Shown here in pieces: positions 10,621-20,690 of a DNA stretch of 64,000 nt. The notes under the pieces were generated by a model. It was not told the DNA's origin and ran no database searches. It saw nothing but the letters and a program-made list of their open reading frames with translations. Source of the stretch: Meghimatium bilineatum (Eukaryota; Mollusca; Gastropoda; Stylommatophora; Philomycidae); the NCBI GenBank assembly GCA_034231615.1, contig CM067309.1:29901860-29965859 (forward strand), given 5' to 3'. Position 1 is the stretch's first letter; each line of letters begins with the position of its first letter. The position numbers and the translations under genes were made by a program.

Positions 10621-10869
10621 GATTCGCTGTATTTCTCTGTGTTCTTGATTAGTTGTTCCAAACCTTTTATATTATTTGAAAGATAACAACAACCTGTCTC
10701 GTATATAACTGATGAGGGTAGAAAATGTGCTCTTTATCGATGGGGTCTTTGTTACCTCTAATATTTTATGGTAGTGTGTCCTGATATAACCTAATTGGAC
10801 TTTGTCCGCTGGTTGAAAGGGGCACGCCTCTCCAAAAGAGAGGCAAACTCATTAACTACCTACTACCAA

Positions 10870-11010
10870 ATGTGCTCTTTTAGGAAATAATCAAAGATCA
10901 TGTAATGAACAACTGACCGGGACTTTGACGACATACACTCAAATAGCTGCTGGAACAGAGAGCGGAGCACTTATGGGAATGTTCCGTGTGGTATGATGCT
11001 AGCCTCTAAC
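10870..11010 (+). mobile_element. 3' end remnant of the RNase H LINE
   Basis: AACAACTGACCGGGACTTTG and GCGGAGCACTTATGGGAATG match the 3' end at 2600-2690. This is a short, decayed, coding-end fragment. The 250 bases before it (10620-10870) hold nothing that I can assign. Confidence 0.75.
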
Positions 11011-11325
11011 CAACAATAGTATTGTGATATATATATATATATAATGATAATGTAGAAGAAATGACATATAATTTCTTCAAGATACAACTAAGTTTAATCT
11101 ACTAACGATATAACACCAACGTATATATTTTTTTTCAAGACAACAGCCTGCGTTCGGTCACTCGACAATATTAGCTAACCGGTCTTTAAAGCAGCAGATG
11201 GTCATGGTTCCATTCAGTGCAGCAGTGTTTTCTAAACTTGGGGAGAGTTTCCCATAGGCGTGAAGTGATCCCAAGGAGCTGAGAGCGATTTGGGAATTAG
11301 ATAGTTAAAGCAAAAAAAATAAGTA
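11010..11325. other. Unassigned stretch
   Basis: It contains a short (AT)n run near 11030 and nothing else that I recognise. Confidence 0.4.
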
Positions 11326-11450
11326 TCTTTTACTCCTAACTCTAACCCTAAAAAATGAACATTTCAATTAATTATTGATTATTTATTGATATAATATTTA
11401 GATCAATTAACCAAAGAATACGTAGGTAGGCACTAATGGGAAACAACGAA
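11325..11450. mobile_element. Single arm of a foldback element
   Basis: CTAACCCTAAAAAATGAAC, then TTGATATAATATTTAGATCA and ATACGTAGGTAGGCACTAAT match the right arm of the foldback at 28556-28890. Only one arm is present. Confidence 0.6.
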
Positions 11451-11715
11451 AATGAGGTTTGGACTGCGATCATAGTACTAAATAATTGTTAAGTGAACGC
11501 AATAGAAACAATGACTATTATTACAACATTTTTAACACTGTTAATTTGACATGTCCTTATGAAAATATCGTAGTGACAAAAGAGCACATTTTATCTATGA
11601 CACGGCGCTTGTCGACATTGACCTGTAGTTTCCCAGAAGTATATGAGATGTTATATTCTACATTTAAATGTGAAAGTAAGGTTTTGTTAATTTACTTGCT
11701 GTTTATAATCTTGTG

Positions 11716-11803
11716 CAGATAGATATATGGATGGATGGATGGATGGATGGATGGATGGATGGATGGATGGATGGATAGATAGATAGATAGATAGATAGAT
11801 AAA
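11716..11803. repeat. (GATG)n/(GATA)n microsatellite, probable LINE tail
   Basis: A run of GATG, then GATA, adjoins the 3' end of a minus-strand LINE. Tetranucleotide tails are common at LINE 3' ends in this window. Minus-strand frames of poly-HPSI/SIYL arise from it and are not genes. Confidence 0.92.
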
Positions 11804-11908
11804 CAACTAGATAGGCCATGTGACATATCCTCTCCAGAACGGTGTCTTCCCAATGAACTCCCTGAACCCCTCTCTGTCTTGAGCCATCCAAAGTTGATAG
11901 ACAGGCCC
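11804..11908 (-). mobile_element. LINE 3' terminal fragment
   Basis: The minus strand reads LDGSRQRGVQGVHWEDTVLE with a frame switch to a GKTPFWRGYVT-like end. Compare GKTTFWREYVT at 19390-19424 and GKTTFWKEYVT at 61304-61337. It is followed 3' by the GATA/GATG tail. Confidence 0.75.
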
Positions 11909-12232
11909 TGGTAGCCACAACTTTGCCACGGCACTGCGAGTTGTAAACTAATAGCCACAACTTTGTCACGGCACTACGAGTTGTAAACTAATAGCCACAA
12001 CTTTGCCACGGCACTACAAGTTGTACACTAATAGCCACAACTTGCCACGGCACTAGGAGTTGTAAACTAATAGCCACAACTTTGCCACGGCACTACGAGT
12101 TGTAAGCTAATAGCCACAACTTGCCACGGCACTAGGAGTTGTAAACTAATAGCCACAACTTTGCCACGGCACTAGGAGTTGTAAACTAATAGCCACAACT
12201 TTGCCACGGCACTACAAGTTGTAAGCTAATAT
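11909..12232. repeat. 39-40-bp minisatellite, about eight units
   Basis: The unit contains TAGCCACAACTTTGCCACGG, then CACTACGAGTTGTAAACTAA. The first unit is continuous with LINE-derived sequence (CCTGGTAGCCACAAC), so the array may have been seeded by the LINE. Confidence 0.93.
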
Positions 12233-12239
12233 GAAAACA

Positions 12240-12298
12240 AGTTCTTAGATTATTCTTAGATTATTCTTAGATTATTCTTAGATTATTCTTAGATCTTT
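12240..12298. repeat. 11-bp tandem repeat
   Basis: Five consecutive copies of TTCTTAGATTA. Confidence 0.93.
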
Positions 12299-12324
12299 GT
12301 TGTGATCTTTAATCGAAAGGTTTT

Positions 12325-12475
12325 TATCTTTCGGAAGTGCAATAAAAATTCTTCCTGTACACGTCGCGGCGACACCTATGACAAAGCGGCCTTTATTTTA
12401 TCTTTCGGAAGTGCAATAAAATTCTTCATGTACACGTCGCGGCGACACCTATGACAAAGCAGCCTTTATTTCCAC
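12325..12475. repeat. Tandem duplication of about 76 bp
   Basis: The segment starting TTTTATCTTTCGGAAGTGCA and ending ACAAAGCGGCCTTTATT is present twice in tandem with few differences. It is followed by a poly-C/poly-A junction at 12480-12505. From there to 12820 I see nothing to annotate. Confidence 0.9.
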
Positions 12476-12827
12476 AGCCCCTCCCCCCCCCCCCCCAAAA
12501 AAAAAGCCTCTCTGAACCCTTAACAGGAAAACACGCAGTGATGAAAGATTTATTTTTAAGGAAAACATAAGGCGCTTCTTTTTTCATACTGATGTCCGTT
12601 GGAGAAAAGTAAACATTATATCTCGGCTGTATGAGTTGTGGTCAGAAACTCGAACATTGTAAGCTATCACGTTATTAGAGCTGGTTCTTGGGAAAAAAAA
12701 CAAAAACAATTGTGGAAACAGCAACTTGAATCTAATAACTTTTCATTATTTCATTTCCTTAATGAACTTTTAGGTGAGACAATTTGTGATAAGAATAAAC
12801 TCAATGATAAAAATTAAATCCCATGCA

Positions 12828-12995
12828 CCGTCGAAGACGGATGTGTCGGGTCATTGATGCAAATAGCACGGAGACAACGCATTTCTATTCTCTGGACTAC
12901 ATCCTGCTAGAAATCTAGTAGGACCATGATCCTGCTATAAGAGAGACAGCAGGAGTTTGAGTATGAACGCTGAAGAAGAAGGAATCCCAGACAGA
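12828..12995 (+). mobile_element. SINE-B copy
   Basis: Head CGAAGACGGATGTGTCGGGT, middle CTGGACTACATCCTGCTAGA, then CAGCAGGAGTTTGAGTATGA and a GCTGAAGAAGAAGG tail. It has no tRNA-like head. Nearly the whole consensus visible in this window is present. Confidence 0.85.
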
Positions 12996-13366
12996 AGAGC
13001 TGAACTTCTAGTTACCTGATATTTCATTTGGTGGTTAGTCTTGATAGTTCACGAAAAATCCATTCATTATAAACATTTATTTACTGCCAAGACGAAACCT
13101 CAAGTGTGATTTAACTGTCAAAGACGATTATAAAAGGATGGATTATCCTTTTTATCCAGTTGTGGATACATTATCTCATAGTGATCCTCGAGTGATCAAT
13201 CATTTAGAGATTGGAACATCCATAAAGAATACTACATTCTAGAGAGAATTGGTCATCAGAAGCAGGATATCATGGCACAGCTGACTCTCGACAGAATAAT
13301 CCTTGTTATGGTTAGTTTTCCAAATTCGTACCCACGTGGGAAAAAAAATGTGTTCTTTAAATTTCT
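12996..13366. other. Unassigned stretch
   Basis: I see no repeat or coding frame that I can support. Confidence 0.4.
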
Positions 13367-13628
13367 GAGTACGGTACAAGTAGACGCCACCACATGTTTA
13401 ATTATTTCCCTTGTCTATGTGTGTAAATTTCATGTTCATCATTTAATAATTGAAATATTTATTTATTTAGGGCTGGTTGTGGTTAGGGTTAGTTATGTTT
13501 AATACACAACTATCCTAATTCTAAACAAACCCCTAAAATAAATTAAATATTTAAATTATTAAATGATGGGAAATAAATGACGAGGGAAATAACTCGACTA
13601 TGTGGTGTCGTCTACTTGTACTGTATCA
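13367..13628. mobile_element. Foldback (MITE-like) element of about 260 bp
   Basis: The arms are imperfect inverted repeats: GTACAAGTAGACGCCACCAC on the left pairs with the complement of GTGGTGTCGTCTACTTGTAC on the right. The pairing continues inward through ATCATTTAATAATT / AATTATTAAATGAT and TTATTTCCC / GGGAAATAA. The centre is near 13500, around GGTTAGGGTTAGTTATG. It has no coding capacity. I could not define a target duplication with confidence. Confidence 0.8.
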
Positions 13629-13754
13629 ATTTCTGCTTGAATGCACATTTTGCAGCACTTTTGTTTCCCTCTATGTCATGTTATTACTACCGGATATGAT
13701 TTCTGGCAATCTGCGAGCATACTAATACACTTCTAATCTTTCAGTCCGTGTCTA

Positions 13755-13925
13755 ACTGCTATTCTTCTTCTTCACCATTCATTTTCAAACTCCCACCGGA
13801 TCTCCCTTGTGGCAGAACCAACGTCCTACTAGATTTCCAGCAGGATGTAGTCCAGAGAATGGAAATAGGTTGAGTCGCCGCTTTATTTGCGCCAATGCTC
13901 GTTGTACGCATCGAATACGAGAATG
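13755..13925 (-). mobile_element. SINE-B copy
   Basis: It starts with the complement of the GAAGAAGAAG tail (TTCTTCTTC), then AGCAGGATGTAGTCCAGAGA and TTTATTTGCGCCAATG. It is truncated at the head end. Confidence 0.8.
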
Positions 13926-13929
13926 TGTG

Positions 13930-14736
13930 AATACGAGATAAGAGTAATTTGTTCAGTAATTAAAAGAGAAAAATAATTTTTGAGTGAATAAGAGAGAAAA
14001 ATCATTTAATGGGTGAATAAGATATGAAGAATAATTTTTGGGGGGAATAGGAGAGAAGAAGAATTTGTTGGTTCAATAAGAGATGGAAAAGAATTTTCTT
14101 TAGTGCGAAAAAAAAATGGAGAATAATTTTCTATATTAGTAAGACAGAAAAATAATTAGTTGGTTAAAGAAAAGGGAGAGCTATTTGTTGAGTGAATAAG
14201 AGGCAGAACAATTTGCATGGTGAATAAGAAAGGATAATAATTTTCTGGATGAATGGAGAGACAGGAGAATAATCTGTTGTGTTAAAAAGGAGGAGAATTA
14301 CTTGTTATATGTAACAAAAGAGGAGAATAATTTGCTGAATTGTTACGGGAGATGACATTAATCTGTTACATGAACAGTAGGGACTTTAATAATTTATTGG
14401 TACAATAAGAATTGCAGAATGTTGGGTGAATGAGAGAGGAGATTAATGTGTTGGGTGAATGAGAGAGGAGATTGATTTGTTGTGTGAATGAGAGTGGAGA
14501 ATCATTTTTTGGGTATCTGTGAGGAGAATAATTTGTTGAGAAAATGAGAGAGGAGATTGATTTGTTGGGTGAATGAGAGAGGAGAATCATTTGTTGGGTG
14601 AATGAGAGGAGAATAATTTGTTGAGTGAATGAGAGAGGAGATTGATTTGTTGGGTGAATGAGAGAGGAGAATCATTTGTTGAGTGAATGAGAAATGAGAT
14701 TGATTTGTTGGGTGAATGAGAGGAGAATAATTTGAT
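13930..14736. repeat. Approximately 29-bp minisatellite with a divergence gradient
   Basis: Units of GAATGAGAGAGGAGATTGAT plus TTGTTGGGT are nearly identical from about 14420 to 14735. They become progressively diverged toward 13930, where only the TGAATAAGAGAGAAAAAT-like rhythm remains. Minus-strand frames (IHPTNQSHFSFTQQ-like) are repeat artefacts. Confidence 0.85.
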
Positions 14737-15019
14737 TGGAAAGAATCCAAAAAGGGCAGTGCTAGAATGTACTAAAGATCTCCCCATCACCGCCATAAGA
14801 TTTGTGTTACAATTCTCAAGCATGAAGGTACGAAGATATCAAGTGGTGAAGGTATAATACAACAATGCAACTAACAATAACAACCACCACTTACATCAAT
14901 GTCTAGATGCAACATAAGGAAGGCGGATCAATAGCTATAAGTCATGAATGACAGAAGTAGAGTATGTGAATTTAAAGAAGTGGGAACAGGCAGCCAATCA
15001 AGGGAGAAAGACAAAGAGA

Positions 15020-15667
15020 AAATGTCTCCGGTATACTGTAGCAATACAACAGGGGAAAAGTCTCCGGTATACTGTAGCAATACAACAGAGAAAAAGTCTC
15101 AGGTATACTGTAGCAATACAACAGGAAAAATGTTTCCGGAATACTGTAGCAATACAACAGAGAAAAAGTCTCTGGTATACTGTAGCAATACAACAGGGGA
15201 AAAGTCTCCGGTATACTGTAGCAATACAACAGAGGAAAAGTCTCCGGTATACTGTAGCAATACAACAGGGGAAATGTCTCCGGAATACTGTAGCAATACA
15301 ACAGAGAAAAAGTCTCAGGTATACTGTAGCAATACAACAGGAAAAATGTCTCCGGAATACTGTAGCAATACAACAGAGAAAAAGTCTCTGGTATACTGTA
15401 GCAATACAACAGGGGAAAAGTCTCCGGTATACTGTAGCAATACAACAGGGGAAATGTCTCCGGAATACTGTAGCAATACAACAGAGAAAAAGTCTCAGGT
15501 ATACTGTAGCAATACACCAGAGAAAAGTCTCCGGTATACTGTAGCAATACAACAGAGAAAAATCTCCGGTATACTGTAGCAATACAACAGAGAAAAGTCT
15601 CCGGTATACTGTAGCAATACAACAGGGGAAAAGTCTCCGGTATACTGTAGCAATACAACAGGGAAAA
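15020..15667. repeat. 36-bp minisatellite inside the LINE, about 18 units
   Basis: The unit contains TCTCCGGTATACTGTAGCAA, then TACAACAGGGGAAAAG. Variant types (CCGGAATAC, CAGGTATAC, CTGGTATAC) recur in the same order in blocks, showing block duplication. Since 36 is a multiple of three, frames of 200-260 codons open on both strands, with repeats of YCSNTTGEKSPV or YRRLFPCCIATV. These are not genes. Confidence 0.95.
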
Positions 15668-16022
15668 GGCATATTGGGAATAGATTGGTACTGTATCAGG
15701 GCAGAGGTGCCTGTGCAATAACTTGTCCAGTTGCACTCAAAATCACAAAAGACAATCATATGCACAGATGACTCAGTCAACAAAGAAATGAATAAATGCG
15801 GATAACGTTCTGTTGCCTACAAGAATGACAGAAAGGTGCTTGAGAAAATCGTCTGATTACTCCACTAAACATCGAGCATGAAAATGGAAATATAAGCAGC
15901 GACGGCGGCACTCAGTTTGTTGGCGAGTGAAATATTGATTCCCACGGTGATACTCAGACCCGCAATACATGATTCTAAGATAGACAAGTGTATGTTAAGA
16001 AAATAATGGGACATGTTAGTAA

Positions 16023-16422
16023 TCAATCAATCAATAAACCCATAACCCTTCAAGGTCGTAGGGGTACCACATTGGATGCCTCAGCACACAGAGTCCTCCA
16101 GCGAATTCTAGCCTCAGCGATGCGGATGAGTGTGGAAATATCTTGCCTTATCCATTCCTTGATGTTGTCTGTCCGTGTCTTTATTTTCCATCCTCTGCTT
16201 CTTCCACACTCGACAGTTCCCTGCAGTATTGTTTTTGACAAGGAATCGTGCCTGCATACATGTCCGAACCATGCTAGTTTTCGTCGTTTCACTATTGAAA
16301 GCAATGGCCCCTGAACACATGTGATTATCCATTGTAGTATTTCAGTTGGCAAAAGGTTTAGCTAGTGGTGCCCATCTCCTCTCCAGCTGTCCTTATCATG
16401 TGGTTACATGGATGTGTTTTCT
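16023..16422 (-). mobile_element. RTE-like LINE 3' end inserted into the RNase H LINE
   Basis: The minus strand reads PLLSIVKRRKLAWFGHVCRH, DSLSKTILQGTVECGRSRG, then a frame switch to WTDNIKEW, then RIAEARIRWRTLCAEASNVV, and an ATTGATTGATTG tail. The near-perfect 11-bp duplication CATGTTAGTAA (16012-16022) / CATGTAAGTAA (16423-16433) marks the insertion. Confidence 0.85.
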
Positions 16423-16749
16423 CATGTAAGTAAACACTCGGTCGTATAAAGTAATGCATCCCTGGTTATACAAGTGTCAGAGGCAACGAACAAGTAGAAT
16501 CATTGGCGAGCAATGATGTATATGATGGCACAGTACTGGGAAGAGATAGCCAACCGAATATGGACGGTCATTGGTTAACTACAGAGTGAAGAATACGACA
16601 CTGGCGGTGATACGGTGCACATACAAAGAATGGCATATATTGGGATGATTAGGAATGAGGGAAGAAAGTGCGTTTTCTCTGGTAAGATCTGAAGATCGTA
16701 TGATCAACATTGGACTGGGACTTCGAGCATACGTATGTGTCTGGATGTC

Positions 16750-16935
16750 TGTTGGAACTGATCAGTTATAGGAATGACACGTGTTCTATGATGCAAGTTG
16801 GAACCGACTAGTTATAGGAACGACACGTGTTCCATGATCCTAGTTGGAACCGATCAGTAATAGGAATGAAACATAATTCCATGATGCGAGTTGGAACCAA
16901 TCAGCAATAGGAATGACACGTAATCCCATGAGTTT
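16750..16935. repeat. Tandem repeat derived from the LINE 3' end
   Basis: About four units of 50-60 bp (GGAACCGATCAG, TTATAGGAACGACACGTGTT, CCATGATCCTAGTT). Each corresponds to the terminal LINE segment seen elsewhere as GGAACGGAGGGCGGAGCACT, TATGGGAATGCCCCACGTGC, then GCCAGTT. The LINE coding end has been tandemly multiplied. Confidence 0.75.
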
Positions 16936-17520
16936 CTAATCATGAGAAACGAAAATTATGAAAAATACAGATTGAATAAAGACAACATATTTGTAGATCG
17001 ATAAGAGAGACTTCATTAAAGGTTTACTTGGTAATTATATATGACTGAGCGTTAACTTGGTCTTTGGATAAGAGAAACAAAAAGGTAAACTTGGTGGTTT
17101 GATTTTTTTTTAAAGACCAAGGTTGAAGTGTTATATCTGCTGTGAAGATATTGTAATAGGAGATGGCAAAGCCTTCACGGCAGTGATTGTTACTGGCAAC
17201 AATCGTTGCGAATGCAAAATGTTGAACACGCCGAGTTAATGGGATGAAATGATGGGTGGTAGCTGCTAGGATGAGTGGGGCAGGGGCTGATTGAGAAAAT
17301 AAATGTACAATATTCATTTCTAGGTGATCAAAGAAATGTTACTTGGATGAAGGCTTTCACGAGGAGGGGGAGAGGAGACAAACGAGCAGACGGGGAAGGT
17401 GAATCTCGTATGTAATTAAAGATATGAATGCGGATGAAGACATCAAAGAGTGGGTAATATGTCAGAAGGTATAACTTGCAGAGAATGGATGGGGAGCAAG
17501 AGAAAGATATAACGCTATAA
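16936..17520. other. Unassigned stretch
   Basis: A minus-strand frame of 97 codons (17024-17317) shows no recognisable domain. No repeat is evident. Confidence 0.4.
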
Positions 17521-17521
17521 G

Positions 17522-17745
17522 TAGTTCAACAGGAGAGAATGTGTATTTGCAGAGTGATTCAACAGGAGAGAATGTGTATTTGCAGAGTGATTCAACAGGA
17601 GAGAATGTGTATTTGTAGAGTGATTCAACAGGAGAGAATGTGTATTTGTAGAGTGATTCAACAGGAGAGAATGTGTATTTGCAGAGTGATTCAACAGGAG
17701 AGAATGTGTATTTGTAGAGTGATTCAACAGGAGAGAATGTGTATG
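17522..17745. repeat. 33-bp minisatellite, about seven units
   Basis: The unit contains CAACAGGAGAGAATGTGTAT, then TTGCAGAGTGATT. Variation is limited to C/T in TTGCAG/TTGTAG. The frames with an 11-residue repeat on both strands are artefacts. Confidence 0.94.
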
Positions 17746-17860
17746 TATAGAAAAATAGAGAAACGGTAGTTGAAGGTGGGGGTTTTTTTATGCTACGGAA
17801 AAAGTCAGCGCTCGTTCTCTGTCTTCCTGTGTTATGGATTGGACAATATGTCTTCAGCCC

Positions 17861-17945
17861 TGTGTTGCCGCGGTTCGAACGGAGAGTAAAGAATAGCAAC
17901 GCTGTTACCTTTCAAGCATGTCGTATATCATAAGAGGTGACTTTT
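17861..17945 (+). mobile_element. SINE-A 5' fragment
   Basis: GTGTTGCCGCGGTTCGAACG, then AGTAAAGAATAGCAACGCTG and CATGTCGT matches the start of SINE-A at 38836-38905. Confidence 0.65.
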
Positions 17946-18029
17946 GGTTGGGTCGAGGGGTGGGGATCGGACTCCGATATAGACCTCTGAACAGAAAGTA
18001 AACAAGACTTCATTCGATTTTCATTGGTC

Positions 18030-18735
18030 ACTATTTCTATAGACATATATAACATATCATACAACATATTTTATAACATGGTGTATCATATAACAAGACA
18101 TATAACATATAACAACATATATAACATATTATATAATAACATATATAACATATTTTATAGCATATATAACATATCACATAACATAAAACATAGTATATAA
18201 TGACATATATAACAACATATATAACATATATAACAACATATATAACATATATAACAACATATATAACATATATAACAACATATATAACATATTATATAGA
18301 AACATATATAACATATTATATAGAAACATATATAACATATCATATAACATATCATATAACATATCATATAACATATCATATAACATATCATATAACATAT
18401 CATATAACAACATATATAACATATATAACAACATATATAACATATCATATAACAACATATATAACATATCATATAACATATCATATAACAACATATATAA
18501 CATATCATATAACAACATATATAACATATCATATAACATATCATATAACAACATATATAACATATATAACATATCATATAACAACATATATAATATATTT
18601 TATAACATATCATATAATAACATAACACATCATATAACATATCACATCATATAACATATAACATATCACATCATATAACATATAACATAACACATCATAT
18701 AACATATATAAAATATAATATAACATATCACATAA
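18030..18735. repeat. ACATATAACATATC-type array
   Basis: Low-complexity tandem array of ATAACATATATAACA and ATAACATATCAT words with local 10-, 12- and 22-bp periods. Frames of up to 161 codons (poly-YMICY, poly-TYITYH) are artefacts. Confidence 0.93.
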
Positions 18736-18739
18736 CATA

Positions 18740-19424
18740 TGACAACAGATATAACAACACAACAACCAACAATAATAATAAACAATACCGAGATAGAATG
18801 TGTGGATAAATTCGAATACTTAGGAGCAAACATCAACGGGGCATAAAACTGCACGGTAGAAATAAGGAAGAGATTGACAATTGCATATTGTAAAATAACA
18901 CGTTTGATAAACATGGAAAAACAACAGAATAGAAAGGAAACTGCTAATGCTAAGAACTTTTATTGTTCTGGTTGCAACATATGACTGTGGAACAAGTAAA
19001 ACTAAGTAAAACCGCGACAACAAAAAAAATCAACGCCTTTGAGGTGAAATGCTGCAGAACGAAAATTAGATTATCATGGAAGGAAATAAATAGAAACTCA
19101 GATATTATAAACATAATGAAGATGACAGAGTTTTGGTTACTAAACACAACAGCAAAAAGAAAACTACACCTGGTTGGTCATATAAAGAGGCACAACTGTT
19201 TAGAAAGACAAATAATGGAGGGAAGAGCAACTAGGAAGTGGAGAAAAGACAAAACAAGGAAACGATGGCATTAAGCTAAAATTATGAAACTGAAAGATGA
19301 AATTTACGACATTAAAGATAACATGAATACGTCTTTGGAAAATGCAAGCCGCATGGTCCAAGACAGTGAAGGGTTCAGTGAGTTCATTGGAAAGACAACG
19401 TTCTGGAGAGAATACGTCACATGA
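18740..19424 (+). mobile_element. LINE RT end plus C-terminal region, inserted in the ACATAT array
   Basis: It reads NNTEIECVDKFEYLGANIN, IRKRLTIAYCKITRL, LHLVGHIKRHNCLERQIMEG, then NMNTSLENASRMVQDSEGF, ending GKTTFWREYVT and a stop at 19422-19424. Frames switch at least three times. Array-like sequence (ATAACATATCACATAACATA) resumes directly after the stop, as on the 5' side. The element is the same family as 9640-10620. Confidence 0.85.
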
Positions 19425-19547
19425 CATAACATATCACATAACATATCATTGCTTTCCAATTATCCTTGGATTTTTTTTAGCAGAACTAATACATCCAAAC
19501 GCATTGTCAGTACAATGTTTACGTTCGGTTTTCAAACTACGAGCAAG

Positions 19548-19640
19548 TTAGGCCGAGCGGTGTTTGGGATCTCCCTGGTACTGTGGTTAAGACTTTCATA
19601 TCCTGCTCGTTAGGTTATCAGGGGTTTGAACCCGAGTTTT
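19548..19640 (+). other. tRNA-like sequence (pseudo-tRNA or SINE head)
   Basis: A segment with TAGGCCGAGCGG near the start, GTGGTTAAGAC within, and a B-box-like GGGGTTTGAACCC at about 19620-19633 resembles tRNA internal promoter elements. I could not fold a complete cloverleaf by eye, so a functional tRNA is unlikely. A SINE head or tRNA pseudogene fits better. Confidence 0.45.
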
Positions 19641-19644
19641 GTTT

Positions 19645-20690
19645 ATTTGTGCATATTTAGAAAATTCCAAAGGGATCATCGCTTGGAGCTACGGAGTTAA
19701 GTGCTATGAGTGGTACACTTGGCAGGTGGCGTGCCACTTAGTAGAGAGGGAGTGTATATGTGCAGTGTACAATGAAATCTTCTATGTCTTCAATGAACCT
19801 TTATGTATTTGTAAGTTGGACCTAACCTCTCAAAATGTTCGCAGTTACTGGAATATAACATTTGATTGTCGTCATTTCCATAAAATTTACATACAATTGT
19901 AGAAAAGAAAGAAAAACCAAGCTCTCTTTCGCCAACATCGGACAACTCTGGCGCATTTTTGTAAACTGTTCATATAGTTGGTTACATCCCCTAGGGCACA
20001 TAGATAACCTTCAATTCAACTCACTAAATCGGCTTATGCAAGGCGAGAGCAGGCCTTTTTTAAAACAATGTCGTTGTGACTGCATTACCAGAACCACGAC
20101 CTCCAAAACGTTTTTGGTGGTTACAAAGCTCTGATATGTCAAAATTCACACTATAGTAATGGGAAACAAGTAAAATGGAAAATAGTCAGCCCACCCACAC
20201 AGACAAAATCAGCAAAGTCCTACTAAAGCGATACCTAATGACTCATAATATTAACGCAGAAAAAATGTCACCAACTGTGACCACAAACAAAGCAATATTC
20301 ACACTAGATACTGCCACTACAAAAGTAAAGCTCAAGGTAATTAAGTTATAAGCTGCCACACAACACATGTTCTTCCCATAAACTGTTCTCAAATGTTTAA
20401 CCAGTGCTGGTCCGGAAACAGTCTGACTGTTGCCTTCAGCACTTACTGAGTTGTGATTGCGACATTCCTCGATCTTCCAACAGCATGCATAATGGTACTC
20501 ATTTTCTGCTGGTGTGATGTACCACACGAATCATATTTTTTTCTCTTTGCAGCTTACAAATACAAAACTACTATTGATACTATAATTAAAACTATCACGT
20601 GTACTACAATATAAATATACAATCTAAACTGCTACTTCAACAAATAAACTGTTGCTACTAATATTACACTTATACTAAACAAACTACAAC
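19645..20690. other. Unassigned stretch
   Basis: Several frames of 69-94 codons on both strands show no domain that I recognise. The minus-strand frame at 20243-20527 contains a short Cys-rich segment (YACCWKIEECRN), but nothing that I can assign to a family. Confidence 0.35.

Larger units (their letters stand above)
14737..16800 (+). mobile_element. Second RNase H LINE copy, broken by a minisatellite and an RTE-like insertion
   Basis: It starts with LERIQKRAVLECTKDLPITA-like coding, as in the copy at 1600-1760. The match continues at 14876-15000 (CAACCACCACTTACATCAAT). After the 36-bp array it resumes at about 15690-16022 with decayed RNase H sequence (CACAGATGACTCAGTC, AAAATGGAAATATAAGC). 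It continues after the insertion at 16434 with PGYTSVRGNEQVESLASN, matching PDHSGARGNERADLLAGN of the first copy. It ends at about 16630-16800 with the LINE 3' end. Many stops and frameshifts are present. Confidence 0.82.

Noticed and set aside
11692..11969. Two 88-codon frames with SIHPSIHPS repeats
   Set aside because: They are the GATG/GATA microsatellite tail plus LINE end read on the minus strand.
14944..15783. Frames of 198-261 codons on both strands
   Set aside because: They are translations of a 36-bp tandem repeat; all frames on both strands give 12-residue repeats, which is expected when the period is a multiple of three.
18155..18640. Frames of 137-161 codons (poly-YMICY and similar)
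   Set aside because: Low-complexity ACATAT array; no coding signal.
19548..19640. Functional tRNA gene
   Set aside because: The internal promoter-like words are present, but I could not form a complete cloverleaf with acceptor and anticodon stems.
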